From positions 62,001 through 126,000 of the forward strand of contig MU839844.1 of the NCBI GenBank assembly GCA_030411725.1: a DNA stretch of 64,000 nt, read 5' to 3'. This stretch comes from Echria macrotheca. Lineage: Eukaryota > Ascomycota > Sordariomycetes > Sordariales > Schizotheciaceae. The position numbers were made by a program, and so were the translations under genes. Below, piece by piece: positions 1-11,800 of the stretch. The notes beneath the pieces were generated by a model, which worked only from the letters and a program-made list of their open reading frames with translations, made no database searches and was not told where the DNA came from. Positions within the stretch are counted from its first letter, which is position 1, and each line of letters starts with the position of its first letter.

Positions 1-1489
1 ATTAACTAAATCAAGAGGACCTCTTAATCAACCAGCCGCATTGAGTGGTGCTGGCGCAGGGAACGCAGGGGTTTTGGAGGCGAACGCGGCAGTGACCGTG
101 GATTCTGGGGAATGATGGGGAAGCATCGCGCCAAGCAGAATCGGGCATCGCAGCTGCTGATCACCACCGGCGACGCATCGGATGTGGAAACTCGTGCTTG
201 TCCAGCTCCCAACCAAGGCACGCGATATATTGCCGTGATGATCATATTGACTCTTGCTGTTTCGCAACATGAGAAGCGCATGCTCCGGCGAGCACCACCT
301 GCCGAGATGGTTTGGCCGCATTGCCCGTTGCATCACCAGCACGCGGTGCCTGAGGTTAACCCCGCGTCAGTGGGCATGGTCAACCGCTCAGCAGAGGTCA
401 TTGGACCTGCTTCCAGTGTCACCCGTGGACGAGCCGCTACCAACAACATACGCTGAAGGATACAACACAGCCAGTGGGCGGCGTGGCGTGTCACGGACAT
501 TGAAGGGTCTTAGCTAAGATGAAGCACGACCGCCCGCGGGCCATTGGCTCTCCAGCAGATAGGCACCGACGCACACAGGCCACGGCATTTCGGTGGATAT
601 TTCGGAGCGCACTGCCGACGTCCAAGTCCGAGATCGAGACAGGCTTCTGGCCCGAATCGAATCTTAGCTTGCAAGGCACAAGCTGTTATTCCTTCCGGCC
701 GGGGCTCGGAATCGGGAATGCGAACAACCAAAACCCCGGTCTCCTCAGCCCCTGAAACCAGCAAATGTGGTGCTAAACGCCAAATAGTATCGGCTGCAAA
801 TACGCAAGTTATTCTTTGTAATTTTATTCATTCACAAGGCAGCAGCTGCTTCATTCTGTTCTTCGACGGCCCCAAATTCGACCTAAATGCATCACGGGCC
901 TGCTTCCTGCTGCACCCAACCACTCCTGTGGTTCCTCCAGACTAATCCAAGCGGTGCAACAGATACGAAGGCTTCTAGACGAGGAGCCGCCTGTTGTAAG
1001 ACCAGCTGCGTGGAAAAACCGTGGTTCCCTTGCCTGCACAACATAACGTGCTTCCACGGCAGACAGCACAAAGGTCGCCTGAGTAGGTTGAGTCTAATCA
1101 GTCGTCAGAATCCAGTTATTCCGGCATGTGCTGGTGTCAGGTACCTCGGTCCCGAGCAGGGTTTGCTAGAGTTAGTTAACACTTGTTTCGATCCGTTGAA
1201 AAAGGCGAGAGGCAGATATGAACGTACAGAATCGGCCACGAGCCGCATTGTTGCAAACAATCCTCGTACATGTTGCCTGCGTCGGATATGTAACAACAAC
1301 AGTATTCAAACCGGCCCGGACCTAGCGTGGTGATATTTGCTGGATGCTTGCCACCAAACTACTAGCTATCTCAGAGGCCTTCCTTGGCGAGCATGTCTGC
1401 TATATCGAGATAAAAAGCAATGGCGTTGAAGCTAGCAACACGAGTTGGTCAGGGATACGGACTGTAATTGAAGCGATGGGGATGATCAC
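1..1489. other. Left-edge stretch without a supported gene
   Basis: Only short overlapping open frames occur on both strands. None carries a recognisable domain, and I could not chain them into a spliced gene. Base composition is ordinary, with no AT-rich block. It holds the 3' flank of the lipase gene on its right side. Confidence 0.6.
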
Positions 1490-2681
1490 TCACGACTGCT
1501 TTTTCCCGAGGAGCCTCCTGAGAGTAAACCGGAGTCTGTTGCTCCAGTTGATCAGGTCGAGGTGATTAACGCCCAAGAGAGTTCCTTTATACGTCCCCTA
1601 TGTCTCATCTATTAGCGCACACATAGTCAGATAGGGAGAATCTGCCAACACACCCATTTGCTGCTCTCCACACTGACGAGTCCATCATTCGGTCCTTCGA
1701 GCTGGTTCAACAGTCGGTGGGAAACACGGAATGGGCTCAGCAGAGGAGGCTTAGCGACTAGCATCGCGCCGTACGAGAAGTATCGCACATTTGGGTCATC
1801 AGGCGTCTTAGCGTTGAAACCGGCATTCATGTACCGTGTCGTCAGCTGGTCGAATGCATCATGCTCCCACCCTGTCGCCCGGTTCCAGGCTCGGTAGAGC
1901 CGCGAGAGGTTCTCGGGGCCGATGCCGTCAATGATATAGTCTGCGACGGAGCTTCCATGGTGAGGAGTTGCCACCGTAACAAGCGATTTGACACCAACAC
2001 CCTTGGGTCGCAGTTGAGAGATCATATATCGAGCATCCAGGCCGCCCATGCTATGCGCAACGATATTTACGCTCCGGCCGTTGGCATGGAGTTCGATATC
2101 CCTGGCCAGCTTGGCAGCACGCTGTTCAATCGAACCACTTGGAGGCACCGACGTAGTTATGACCTCGATATTCTGCGCAATGAGTGCCTCCTTGATACCG
2201 CGCCTGATGCACCAAGTCAGCAAAGTTGTCTTGGCGGTTCGGAAAGATAACCTGCGCCTTGACATTGGAACATTGGGTCTCTTTCGGAAGGAGATATGCA
2301 TACCAGTAGTGTATTGAGGGCAGATAGGAGCCGGCGAGCTTCAGCTCAGCAAAGCCGAGAAGGCCATGCGCAAGCACTACTGGATACTTTGGTGCATCTT
2401 GAGCAAAAGAGGTTAGAGTGCGTCCTAAGCTACGACAGCGTCCATGTGTCTTCAGGCCACCCACCATAGCGGTCTTTGACGTAGGCGTACGTGTCTGTGA
2501 TCTCTCGCCCTAGCCCCTTGATCCTGGCGTCTCGGTGGGCCGAGCATTCATGGCCACGACGAAGTCGGGCAGAGAGCGAAAAGCTGCGGTTCGTCGCAAA
2601 AGTCCAGTTGGGTCTCCTACGGCCGAGACATGCAACCTGAAGGGTAGAGCGGCTCGTCGACCAGGCCGCAGAGCGTGTCAT
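1490..2681 (-). CDS. Alpha/beta-hydrolase lipase with mitochondrial-type presequence
   Basis: A serine lipase/esterase of the triacylglycerol-lipase family, expected to hydrolyse acyl esters, probably in mitochondria. Four exons join cleanly in frame: 2681-2465, 2397-2304, 2203-1654 and 1597-1490, giving 322 residues. Introns are 67, 100 and 56 nt with GT..AG ends. Visible motifs are the oxyanion stretch AHGLLG (about 82-87), the nucleophile elbow AHSMGG with Ser155, Asp277 in NDGLVS, and His299 in the HLD motif of the last short exon. The first 50 residues are rich in Arg, Ser and Leu and nearly free of acidic residues, as in a mitochondrial presequence. An in-frame Met at 2732 would add 17 residues, but I prefer 2681 because the targeting-like segment begins there. 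The catalytic triad is complete, so the gene looks intact. The family call is firm; substrate and location are inference. Confidence 0.85.
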
Positions 2682-2732
2682 CTGATTCAGTGGTTTGCGC
2701 GCCGATGGCTCCCAACACCGGCCAATTGACAA

Positions 2733-3898
2733 GATGCTCAGCTGCTGTGCCAGTTGCCAACAGGTACCTCAAGAGTCTAGGGCGTGCTGGGGAGAGAACA
2801 TTTCGAAATGTTTGCCCAGTTAATGTTTCATGTTGCACTTGACGTCATCCAATTGCCGGCGCCATCGCAGATAAGCGCCGAGTAGGCTAACCGGGAATGG
2901 ATTAGCGTATCTATTCCTCTTTGTCACATCGACAGTTACGCTGCTTGCCGCGTGCGAATTGCGACGAGAGGGATTACCTGGCCGCTTGTTGGCTTTTGTA
3001 CCGAGTCTGTCGGCTTTCGTCTTGTCTTGGGTGGGCAAAAGTGCGATGATCGGACGGCCATATCACGTTTGTTGATAACTAGCCGCCACGGCGGCTACAT
3101 AGACGCGACCCGACCACGAAAAGGGCGCTTTGGGCCAGGAGTTGGCCAACCATTCAGCGTTTATTTTCAGGCCCACGAAGCGACCGTTGTGAACTCTGTG
3201 CCTTCAGCCTTCCCGTGGGCAGTCTCCCATTCGCCCACCCGCTATTTTAAACTGCCAGCAGCCGAGAACGTGCAGGAACAGAGGGAAGAGGGCTGAGCGA
3301 TGTGATTGGACGCCATGCATCCTCGGCGCGAATTGAAACGATGTTTCCCTCCCTTCCCAGAGCACCGGGTCTGCAGTGGAGGGGTGCCCGCACTGGCTGA
3401 TCAGACGGCCTGGAGGACTGGCGATGGCAATTCAATGGGCAGTCGACCGAGCCTTTTGCTCGGCCATTTGTGCAATCTCGGCGCGATTTGGACGGCCGTT
3501 CTGACGTGAAGCGAATTGTTGGAATGTCTGTCTGCATGCTGGCGAAAAGGCCGTCGCCGACAATGGTGAAGAGAGAGTCCTGGAAACATCGTGAGAAAAG
3601 ACGGGAAAAATCACAGTGTCAAGCCCGGCTCGGCAGAACATGCATCTGCAGTCTAAGCGTGGACGGGATGGTGAGCTAACCCCTCGAAGCGCCGGGAGCA
3701 CGTAGGTGGCTCCAGCCGGTCGGGATGCTTCCCAGAGCGTCGAAGTGCGGAGAGGCCGAGAAGGTATATCTCTCTGAGCTGCCGGGCTTCTCTGGTCTGG
3801 CGATGGCTCTCCTCCCGCGCTCTCGATCGGCTGCCATTCGCACCGAGACGGCCTCCTCTCACAGCTTACGGATGCGATATCCGTGATAACTCGGCAGG
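2733..3898. other. Intergenic, between divergent lipase and RTA1-like genes
   Basis: Divergent promoter region of about 1.2 kb. Open frames here are short, overlap on opposite strands and show no domain. I see no RNA gene or repeat. Confidence 0.55.
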
Positions 3899-5201
3899 AT
3901 GGACGGTCCGCAAAGCACCGACTTGGTCTCGCCATACAACCCCTCTCCAGCAGGCAATGCCTTCATGCTGGCCGCCTTCGCCGCCCTCGTGCCCGTCAGT
4001 CTCTACACCGGGTTCCGATACAGGACATTGCTGTACACCTCCATCATGGTCACCGGCCTGCTTGTGGAAGTCGTTGGCCACGCTGCTGCAGCATTTCTCC
4101 AGTTCGACCCGGCCAACCGCTCGTTGTTCTGTCTCTTCATGATTGGCACGCTCTGGGGGGCAACCTTGATAGGATCCGTCAACTATCTGGTCCTGCCCCG
4201 TGTTATGGTCATCTACGGCAAAAACTTCAGCCTTGTGTCACACCCCGCCTACTTTAGCATCTCGTTTCTCGTACTGGACATCTTCGCATTGGTCTTTCAG
4301 TCGGCCGGGGTTACGCTCGCTTCTCATAGTCACACGGCAGATGAGGTAAGGGAGCCCGCCAGGCTTGAAACGGATCATATGAACCCGAGACTTACACCAC
4401 ACATTTAGGCAGCCCAGGGGACTCGGATGCTCATCGGCGGCCTATCCATCCAAGTCACCAGCCTCGTGCTGTTCCTTGCCGTCTACTGGTTCTTCAGGCT
4501 CAAGCTCTCTCGCCGTCGCTATGACCTTGATCTGAAATTTTCTTCCATTTTCTCCTCGTCCCGGTTCAGCGCATGGCTGCTTTGTAAGACATCAAAGACG
4601 AACACGACGAATAAATGCGACTAACAAGCTACCAGGCATGCAAATATCCGCCGTCCTCCTGTCCATACGCGCCGTCATCCGCGTAGCTGCCTTCTCCGGC
4701 GGCCTGTCAAGCGACGTTGCCGGATCCCGCCTCGTCACCTTCACTCTCGACGACTCCATCGTTCTCCTGGCCTGCACCATCCTCGTCCTCGCACCAGCAG
4801 GCAGAGCCTTCGGCAACTCCTGGGAAAAGACATCCCCCTTCTCGTCCCCGGAAGGATCCCTCGACCTGCCACTCCGACATCAGCAGCGAAGTCGGCGCCG
4901 ACTAAAGAACATGTCCATTTCCAAACCCTTTACTTCAGCAACGGCCTTCCAGCCCCTGAACGGGGGTCCGCCTCATCTGCGCCATGGCACGGGCCCACCA
5001 CCACTAACGTCGCCGCGGGAGGCGCCCGTGTACGTCCGGCCGGCATACGACCTATCACCCCCACCGGTTGTGCCTCTTCAGAACTCTCAGAGTCTGAACC
5101 AGATGTATAAGGAAGCTGGAGAACGCCGGAGTGGATCGTGGCCGCTCGCTCCCGCGCCAGATTCTTCGCGGCTTGTTCGGCCGGATACAATCTGGGGCTG
5201 A
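3899..5201 (+). CDS. RTA1-like seven-helix membrane protein
   Basis: Belongs to the fungal RTA1/RTM1 lipid-translocating exporter-like family, integral membrane proteins tied to resistance to toxic lipids and azoles. Three exons join in frame: 3899-4345, 4409-4583 and 4636-5201, giving 395 residues; introns are 63 and 52 nt. The protein starts with a short polar segment carrying the typical YxPSPAGNAF motif. About seven hydrophobic stretches follow, ending with the conserved family block around SIRAVIRVAAFSGG and a last helix near LDDSIVLLACTILVLAP. The cytosolic C-terminus of about 130 residues is Pro/Ser-rich and poorly conserved. Ligand and function are not visible from the sequence. Confidence 0.85.
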
Positions 5202-6104
5202 CATCTCAATTTCTAATCTAAAAGTAATGAAATCTCCCGGCGGCTTCGAATTGGTTTCAAAGATTGGTATAATGCGAATGGCGTCTATCGGAGCGGCACC
5301 TTTGCTTTGGGGGGTTTGTTGTCTTTGTGACTGCTGGGTGGCGGTCGTTTCGGTGTTGGGCGTCGGGCGATTTGCTCTTGAGGAGTTCGAGTTTGAATGT
5401 CGGACTGGCCAGCAACATTTGCTTGGCCGAGACCTATCTATACATAATGGTCATCACTATCCTTATTGGGCTGATTGGCGTTATGGGATGGGGCAGCTTG
5501 TCGATTCGCTCAAGCAGTACTTAGGAGTTTTAGTTTGCACTCTCATTTCGGTCCGGTTAGGCGTTAGAGAGATACCAGAATTTTGCAACAGAATGGAACA
5601 TCGGATATATACCTAGATATCACGAATCGCGACCTTCTACCGCGTCCTATGGTCTAGTATTCCGGAGTCGATATGCCTCCTAGTCTGATCAATGAGGTAT
5701 TGGTTGCAACCACGACAACCTGGAGCCGAGTCCGTCGCTCATGTTTTCTTTGTTCAATCCAGGTTTCGGTGACCCAAGAATCTGGACTGGCACTTGGGAT
5801 CGCGGGACTACGGCAGATCCTTCAAGTTGAGAACAAAGAACAGTGTCCCGAGAACAACTCGAGAACAACTCGAGAACAACTCGAGAACAACCAGACACAA
5901 GACAATAGTTTTGTGAATAATCACCATCACCGCAAACTAACCGAAAACACTTCCTTTAACCTGTTTTTGCTATATCAAGAAAAAGCCACCAACTTCATTC
6001 CCGTCCGACTAACATTCAACACATTCACAAACAAACCCTTCCCTTCACACACAAGACACGACTTAAACGACACCACGGGCACGGACCGAATCGGGACAGA
6101 CAAG
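5202..6104. other. Intergenic and 5' leader of the next gene
   Basis: About 0.9 kb containing the presumed promoter and leader of the disordered membrane protein. The downstream reading frame stays open back to 5673. That upstream part has a different composition (Asn/Thr-rich, with a repeat) and is more likely untranslated. The only structured element is the 11-bp tandem repeat at 5849-5892. Confidence 0.55.
5849..5892 (+). repeat. 11-bp tandem repeat in 5' leader
   Basis: Four consecutive copies of CGAGAACAACT; the last copy differs only at its final base. The array lies about 215 nt before the preferred start codon at 6105. An 11-bp unit is not a multiple of three, so copy-number changes would break any upstream frame. 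This supports the array being untranslated. Confidence 0.85.
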
Positions 6105-8783
6105 ATGATGTTCTCTACCGACGATAAGGATGTGCCCCAGCAGCAGGCTGCTCAGGCCGAATCTTCTTCGTCCCAGTCCGCGGTGCCGCAGCAACAGCAC
6201 GTCGAGTCTCCAGCCCCCGAAGTCTTTCCCTCTACTGAAGAAGGTGAAGGTGAGTTTCGAACCCCCAAGAACCCCGCGCTACCGGCACAGGCCATGCGTG
6301 AGCCGTCGATGACTCCTGAGGTCCCTCCGTCCGAGGAGGCCTTGGACATCATGGCTGAGCATATCGAAGAGGCTCTTAAGTTGAGGCCCTCGCTGGCGGA
6401 CGAGCTGCTCGCTCTCGGCGAGGAGCAGTCCACCGACGAGGATGAACCAGAACATGTTAACGACTCGCTCGAAACCAACCAGCCCACCTCCCCCAGGCAG
6501 CCGGCCACACCCAGTGCCAATCCATCATTCTTCACCGTGCCGCCCAAGCCGGAGTACTCTACTGCCCTTGCGGAGGAGTCTGCTCCCGGTGATGTAGAGG
6601 ACCCTATGGTAACCGTAATGTACTCTCCTCTTGAGCAGCAGTCCAAACCCAAACCCAAGGGCAAAGATTCGCTAATGTTGCTTCTGGACCAACCGCTCCC
6701 CTACGGGGAGAGGAGGAAGCCACGTGAGCAGTCAAACACCCCCTCGGGTCCTCTTTCCCATGAGGCTTTGAGCATTCTTGCCGGCCCATCCGAGAAGCCG
6801 TTCACGCCTCCTCAGCCGACTCAGAGACCAAGCTTCGCTGAACTTCAGCAGACCTCACCCCCGGCCCAGCCGCTCACCCCTTTCCCGGGCTATGTGGGTG
6901 GCGCTCAGGACGCAGGTGAAGATCCCTTCTCCGACATGGGCAGTTCCTCCAGGGGCTCGATTGCTGAAAACTTGGTAGGCGCGGCCGAGGAGCTACCCGA
7001 TTACGAAAGCCCGAGCAGCCCCCGTCTGCTGCCGGACGACGAACTAATAATTCCCACGCCGCTCCGCAACCGCGACGTGGGGGGGCAGCCCGCCGCCTCA
7101 ATCAGCCCACCCGACCTGTATGCTCCGGGCTTGGGCCTTAGACCGCCAGCCGGATCTTCCAGGCCCAGCCGGATTCCCAGGCCGTCGCCGCCGAGGGAGT
7201 CGTCGTCGTCGTCCGGATCATCTGGACAGAGCCAGACAATCAGCGAGATCGACAACATCTCGGTCTACGATGAGCTGGTCGACGTCGACCTCACCGAGAC
7301 GTTCACCGAGTCCGATGAGTACTCCAACCCTCAATCCTCCGAACCCGGACCGGACAGATCGCCCACGTACGGGCTGACCGTCTTGGCATCGTTCCCGGAC
7401 GATCCGCTCACGTCATTCCCAGCTCCTACTCCCCAGGTTGAGACCCCAGAAAGCATCCGAGAGATCCTGGCCAAACCCGCCCCGAGACCGAAAAGACGCG
7501 TCCTTGAGGACGCGTCTGATTCGATTCTAGTGGGAAACTCTGAGAGCCGCGACCCTTTCTTCGGTGGCAAGGGCGATAACCCTTTTTTCGCCCCCGGCAA
7601 GGGCAAGGGCAAGGGCAAGGAGCCGGCCATCGACAGCAGCAGCGATGACAACACGCCTGCCTCAAGACAAGGTCGACAGGGGCGCGCCGGGCACAGGCCT
7701 GAGGTCGAAGAGACACCTACTACAGTCGCCGAGGACTCCTCTGGCGAGGGGAGCAGCAGCCCGCAGAGCAGCAGCCAGGGGAGCAACAGTACGGAGGAGA
7801 TCTCCAGGGTTGTTCCTGATTATTCCCCCGCTGCCGGGCCCAGCAGTAGTGGTCCGTCGCAGGCACAAGTCGGAACCCAAACAACCCCCAGCCTGGCACA
7901 GAACCGGTCCGCCGGCACTCCCGGTGCGAAAGAGAGCCCGAACCGGGACCCATCCCCCGACCTCGCCAGCACAGAAGAGAGCCGGAACCCGAACCCGTTC
8001 CCCGGCATCCCGATCCCCGATCCGAACGAGGCGCAAGGCCTCAATGAGGAGATGGGCCGGGACTACCTGGGCCGCACGCCATCTGTTCAGAGCGACGAGA
8101 CCGACCTGGAGGAGGACCTGGCGAGGGCCTTCCCCCTGACCAAGGAAGCCATAATGGCCAAGTGCAAGGCCCGGTACGGACAGCTCCAGGACAAGATGAT
8201 CGCCGTGTGCTACAACATCCACGAGACCCGCGAGCACCTCAGCTATGTCGAGAAGCAGAACCAGCGCGTTCTCGGCAGGCTGGCCAAGCTCGTGCTGGCC
8301 AAGGACAAGAACGACGGTAAGAAGAAGGAGCCACAGGTCGGACAGGTCGACGTCAAGACTGTTGCTGACCTGCTCGCCAGACAAGAGGCCGCGGCCAACG
8401 ACTTAGCCGGGGAGACGAGCTGCTTCCCTACCGGACTCATTATCGCGATCCTCGTCATCATGATTCTAGCCATGAGCTTGGAAGCGCGCCCGTCGTCTTC
8501 CCCTACCAGCCCCCCTATTGTGCTCGTGGGCAACAACCAGGGTGACTTCACGACGTACGCCCCCTCCCACGGTTCAACTAATGCTCCGACCACCACACCC
8601 TCTCCTCCTCCTGGTGTTCTGATGAGCATGAGTTATTGGCAGCTGGGCTTGTTGGTCGGATCTGTTGTCACGCTGTTGGGGACTATCACCCACTCCGTTC
8701 TAAGCGGCAAGAAGGCTGCTACTCGGAGTCCTCCCGCAGCTCAGAACCCTCCGCCAGCCCAGAATCCTCCTCCAGCTGCTTAG
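6105..8783 (+). CDS. Large disordered protein with coiled coil and two C-terminal membrane segments
   Basis: I do not recognise this family. The frame is a single exon of 892 residues if translation begins at the tandem ATGs at 6105/6108, after a purine-rich context; an earlier ATG at 5673 would add 144 residues of unlike composition. The first 670 or so residues are Ser/Pro/Glu-rich and predicted disordered. They include an acidic N-terminus, poly-Ser runs and a GKGKGKGK run near 7596-7620. A charged, heptad-like segment follows (about 8150-8300, around QLQDKMIAVCYNIHETREHL) that looks like a coiled coil. Two hydrophobic stretches come next (about 8434-8475 and 8632-8700), separated by a Ser/Thr/Pro-rich loop. 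The tail is a Pro/Asn/Gln repeat that runs up to the stop codon. The likely topology is a large cytosolic region anchored by a hairpin. Function unknown. Confidence 0.7.
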   Translation: MMFSTDDKDVPQQQAAQAESSSSQSAVPQQQHVESPAPEVFPSTEEGEGEFRTPKNPALPAQAMREPSMTPEVPPSEEALDIMAEHIEEALKLRPSLADELLALGEEQSTDEDEPEHVNDSLETNQPTSPRQPATPSANPSFFTVPPKPEYSTALAEESAPGDVEDPMVTVMYSPLEQQSKPKPKGKDSLMLLLDQPLPYGERRKPREQSNTPSGPLSHEALSILAGPSEKPFTPPQPTQRPSFAELQQTSPPAQPLTPFPGYVGGAQDAGEDPFSDMGSSSRGSIAENLVGAAEELPDYESPSSPRLLPDDELIIPTPLRNRDVGGQPAASISPPDLYAPGLGLRPPAGSSRPSRIPRPSPPRESSSSSGSSGQSQTISEIDNISVYDELVDVDLTETFTESDEYSNPQSSEPGPDRSPTYGLTVLASFPDDPLTSFPAPTPQVETPESIREILAKPAPRPKRRVLEDASDSILVGNSESRDPFFGGKGDNPFFAPGKGKGKGKEPAIDSSSDDNTPASRQGRQGRAGHRPEVEETPTTVAEDSSGEGSSSPQSSSQGSNSTEEISRVVPDYSPAAGPSSSGPSQAQVGTQTTPSLAQNRSAGTPGAKESPNRDPSPDLASTEESRNPNPFPGIPIPDPNEAQGLNEEMGRDYLGRTPSVQSDETDLEEDLARAFPLTKEAIMAKCKARYGQLQDKMIAVCYNIHETREHLSYVEKQNQRVLGRLAKLVLAKDKNDGKKKEPQVGQVDVKTVADLLARQEAAANDLAGETSCFPTGLIIAILVIMILAMSLEARPSSSPTSPPIVLVGNNQGDFTTYAPSHGSTNAPTTTPSPPPGVLMSMSYWQLGLLVGSVVTLLGTITHSVLSGKKAATRSPPAAQNPPPAQNPPPAA

Positions 8784-8810
8784 AACCCTCTAGCGGCTTA
8801 GAACAACCCC
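8730..8810 (+). repeat. Degenerate Gln-Asn-Pro-Pro-encoding repeat spanning the stop codon
   Basis: Units of the form GCTCAGAACCCTCC repeat at the C-terminus of the preceding gene. The stop TAG lies in a unit reading GCTTAGAACCCT, which differs from the coding units by C to T. A further GCTTAGAAC copy follows downstream. Confidence 0.7.
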
Positions 8811-11800
8811 CACGTCCTAAAACGGCAGTTCCATTTGTAGACATGCAAACGTTTCACCACTTCCTCTCCCCGAGATTCCCCTATCTTGTGGAGAGGAGGG
8901 AGACGGCGGACCAAAGCCATTTCCTTTGTTCCAGGTAAGCAAGAAAATTCTAGAAAATCATATATATCCACATCATCGTAAGTAACCAAACCTTCCTTTT
9001 CTGTAATAGTCAATCGTGATATGCAAAGAGTGTGCACATGTATGTGCTGCTCCGTTCTGCGCCAAAACCCCCCCAAGCCAAGGCTCCGAGCTGGAACTGC
9101 CGTCGGTGATTGCTGACCCTCAGCGGGAAGGTGTTGCAACACAAGAACATCTGCATAACTCACAAAATGTTTCTGAAATTATTTTATGTTCCAGGGTAGC
9201 CAGCATAACATGTAGATATCTATGGCTCATCATCGGTTCTCGAACCCTCGGGAAGCCAAGATGTGCGCCGCAATGCCCGAGTTCCGGAGATGTCATAATG
9301 CTTTGTGTCACTGTTTCGGGCGCTAATGGGCCGAAAGCGAGGGTGGTTTGTTGTCGATAAGTCTTGTCGTAAGGTGTCCGTCCATCCACGTGGGATGTAA
9401 AACTGCAAGAAGACTGCAGTCCGATACGACTCCCCTTGGCGGTTAGGGCTAAGAACACCAAGTCGGACCGGGACTCGGAGCTCCACCGAGGTAGCTACCG
9501 TGCCAGGTTCATCTCTAACGGCCGCAGAATGGGATCTCATGCTTATAGTGGGGTGGCCATCTCGCCTTTTTAATCACTGTCAGTATGTCAGAGATGACAA
9601 AAGTTTGGAGAGTTACATTGGTCAAATCCATAAAATGGCCAACACAACGGCCGCCCCACCGCAACTGATGGGATACTCACACGCGTACCTGCTGGGCTTC
9701 CGCCGTGTGACTGCGTCGTCGCTTAGTTCTACAGGAATCGTGCAGGTTCTAGACCAGTCTGCAAAGTACCATCGTGACCGCCGTGAGAGCACCGAGGCCA
9801 TGTCTTTGGACATCTTGGATCTCGTCGAACCATCTGTGTGCTCGTGTGTTTAGACCACAGCTGACCGAGATATGAAATATGTATTGTGCAAAGTAGATGA
9901 ACCAAAATAGGGGCAACAATCTGACCAATGGGCGACGAAACAAGGTCGAATTAAGCTTGGGTGGTGGTGTCACGGCAGGTTTCTTGGCAACCACCCATCC
10001 CGTAGTGGTGACGGGAGTGAGTAGGTACGGGAGGCAATATCCAAGCGCGCGCTGCGGTGGTCGCCGACGCCGCAGTGCCGTCTCGACCGTGCCGCTGTCT
10101 GCTTGACGCCGCGCGGGTGGGGGTGTCGTCATGTCCCGGTTTCTTGGACTCCGACTGTCCGATCGAGAAAAGCACTCTGGGGTTGACTGTAGAACTAGTG
10201 TAAGTTGGCCCGTGGGCGTAACGGGCTCCCATCTGCTGCTAGGTAGTTGTGACTCTTGACTGTCTGGTTGTAGAGATGAAACGATGTCGTCCGATTGTGC
10301 AAGTGCCGAACGAGATCATCTGCCATGGACGTTGGAGGAAGAGCCGGTAGAGGGTTGCCCAATGACCTCCAGCAGCACACAAAGAGCCAGATTGAAGGCT
10401 TGCCACATGGATTAGTGGGTTCTTGGGCATATGGATGCTGTAAAGCAGGTCCTTCAACGTCCTGTTTCAGAGTTGCAGTGGTCAAGAGCGGGGCTCAATT
10501 GGGCGGAGCATCCACTCGGCAGTCCAGGATGCGAGCTTGCCTGATTCGGACAAGCAGGCTAGGCGGTTAGGGAGCTAACCTCCTCCTGGCTGCCAAAAGT
10601 ATCCCCCGTCCTCACCTCGCACGCCCCATCGCTACCACATTTTATTTCCATACGACCTTCTTGGCCGTAGCAGCCCTAACACATCCCGGTACGAATTGCA
10701 ACTCTCCATCTCATTTTGCAGTCTCCAGGCCAGTCTTGTCTCGATTGCGAAAGGCTTCCACCGCCGCTGCGACCTACTACGTTCGGCTATACTTCCGTTG
10801 CACTTCCACCAACGGTTTGCTTCTTCCTGTTCGGTCTCAGCTCCCGGATCTGCCCTGCGCCGGCATTGCGTATCTCGATCCTCGATATGTCGACCCCTCG
10901 CAGCACCCAAGCATGCTTGCCCATGCCCGTGAACGCAGCGGCGAGATCAGCCCATCACCTCCTCCATTCCGGCTTGCAAGGGCGCTCCCGCGCGCTCTAG
11001 TCTAAGGTGCTGACTAGATGCGGGAACTTCCTCGCCTTGTGGCTGCCAGTTTCGCCGCCTCTCCTGAGCCGGTGAGCGGCTGTCGGGGGTCCAGGATACC
11101 GATGGTGGTCTCGTCCGCCGAGAAGAGCATATCCAAAGGCTAGGACAGCGCAGCACCAAGAATTGCGTGCAGCGCGCCAGGCACACCCGATGGCTCAAGA
11201 TCTGGTGTTTGGCCATTGTTGCTCATTCTATATTGTTGCTCGTTCGGATGCTCGTCCCCTTGGTACCGCTGCGCCGATCCGCCAATCTGCCGTCCGAGAA
11301 ACATCCTACCGCGTCATTATTCACGCTACGTCGCCCACCACACCTTAGCCCTGCATGCGTGCTTCGGAGTTGGGGCCCTATCAAGTTGGCTGTATCTTCA
11401 AAGACGGTATCAACTGTCGTCGGCGCCTTACCCAAGGGCGGTAGGTGGGTTAAGAGTCCACGCTCGCCTCCGCTCCCGCTTGCGCTCGCGATGTAGGACG
11501 CGAGGCTCGGCTACGCAGACTTACACACGCGGGGACTTCACGTGGTGACCGGGTAGCCTGATACTCTACTTTTGCTGCCACGGCTGCCGTTACCGCAATC
11601 TGCAGTCCCGTTCACGGCAGCCCCAATGCCAACGGCGACCTTCTCGGAGCCCCACTGACCGCTGCTGGACAGGACCCGTGGAAACCTGATAAAGTTCCTT
11701 TCGAAATTGCTGATATTACTTGCGTTTGTGGGGTAAATATTGGCATCGCCGGGGTGGTTTCCTGGGACGCTGTCCTGGATGGTCAGGCGGCGGACTCCTA

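Noticed and set aside
5673..6104. Extension of the disordered membrane protein by 144 residues
   Set aside because: Composition changes abruptly at 6105, and the extension contains an 11-bp tandem repeat typical of untranslated DNA; kept only as an alternative start.
9500..9853. 117-codon frame in the 8.8-12.6 kb gap
   Set aside because: No recognisable motif, no supporting context; may be chance.
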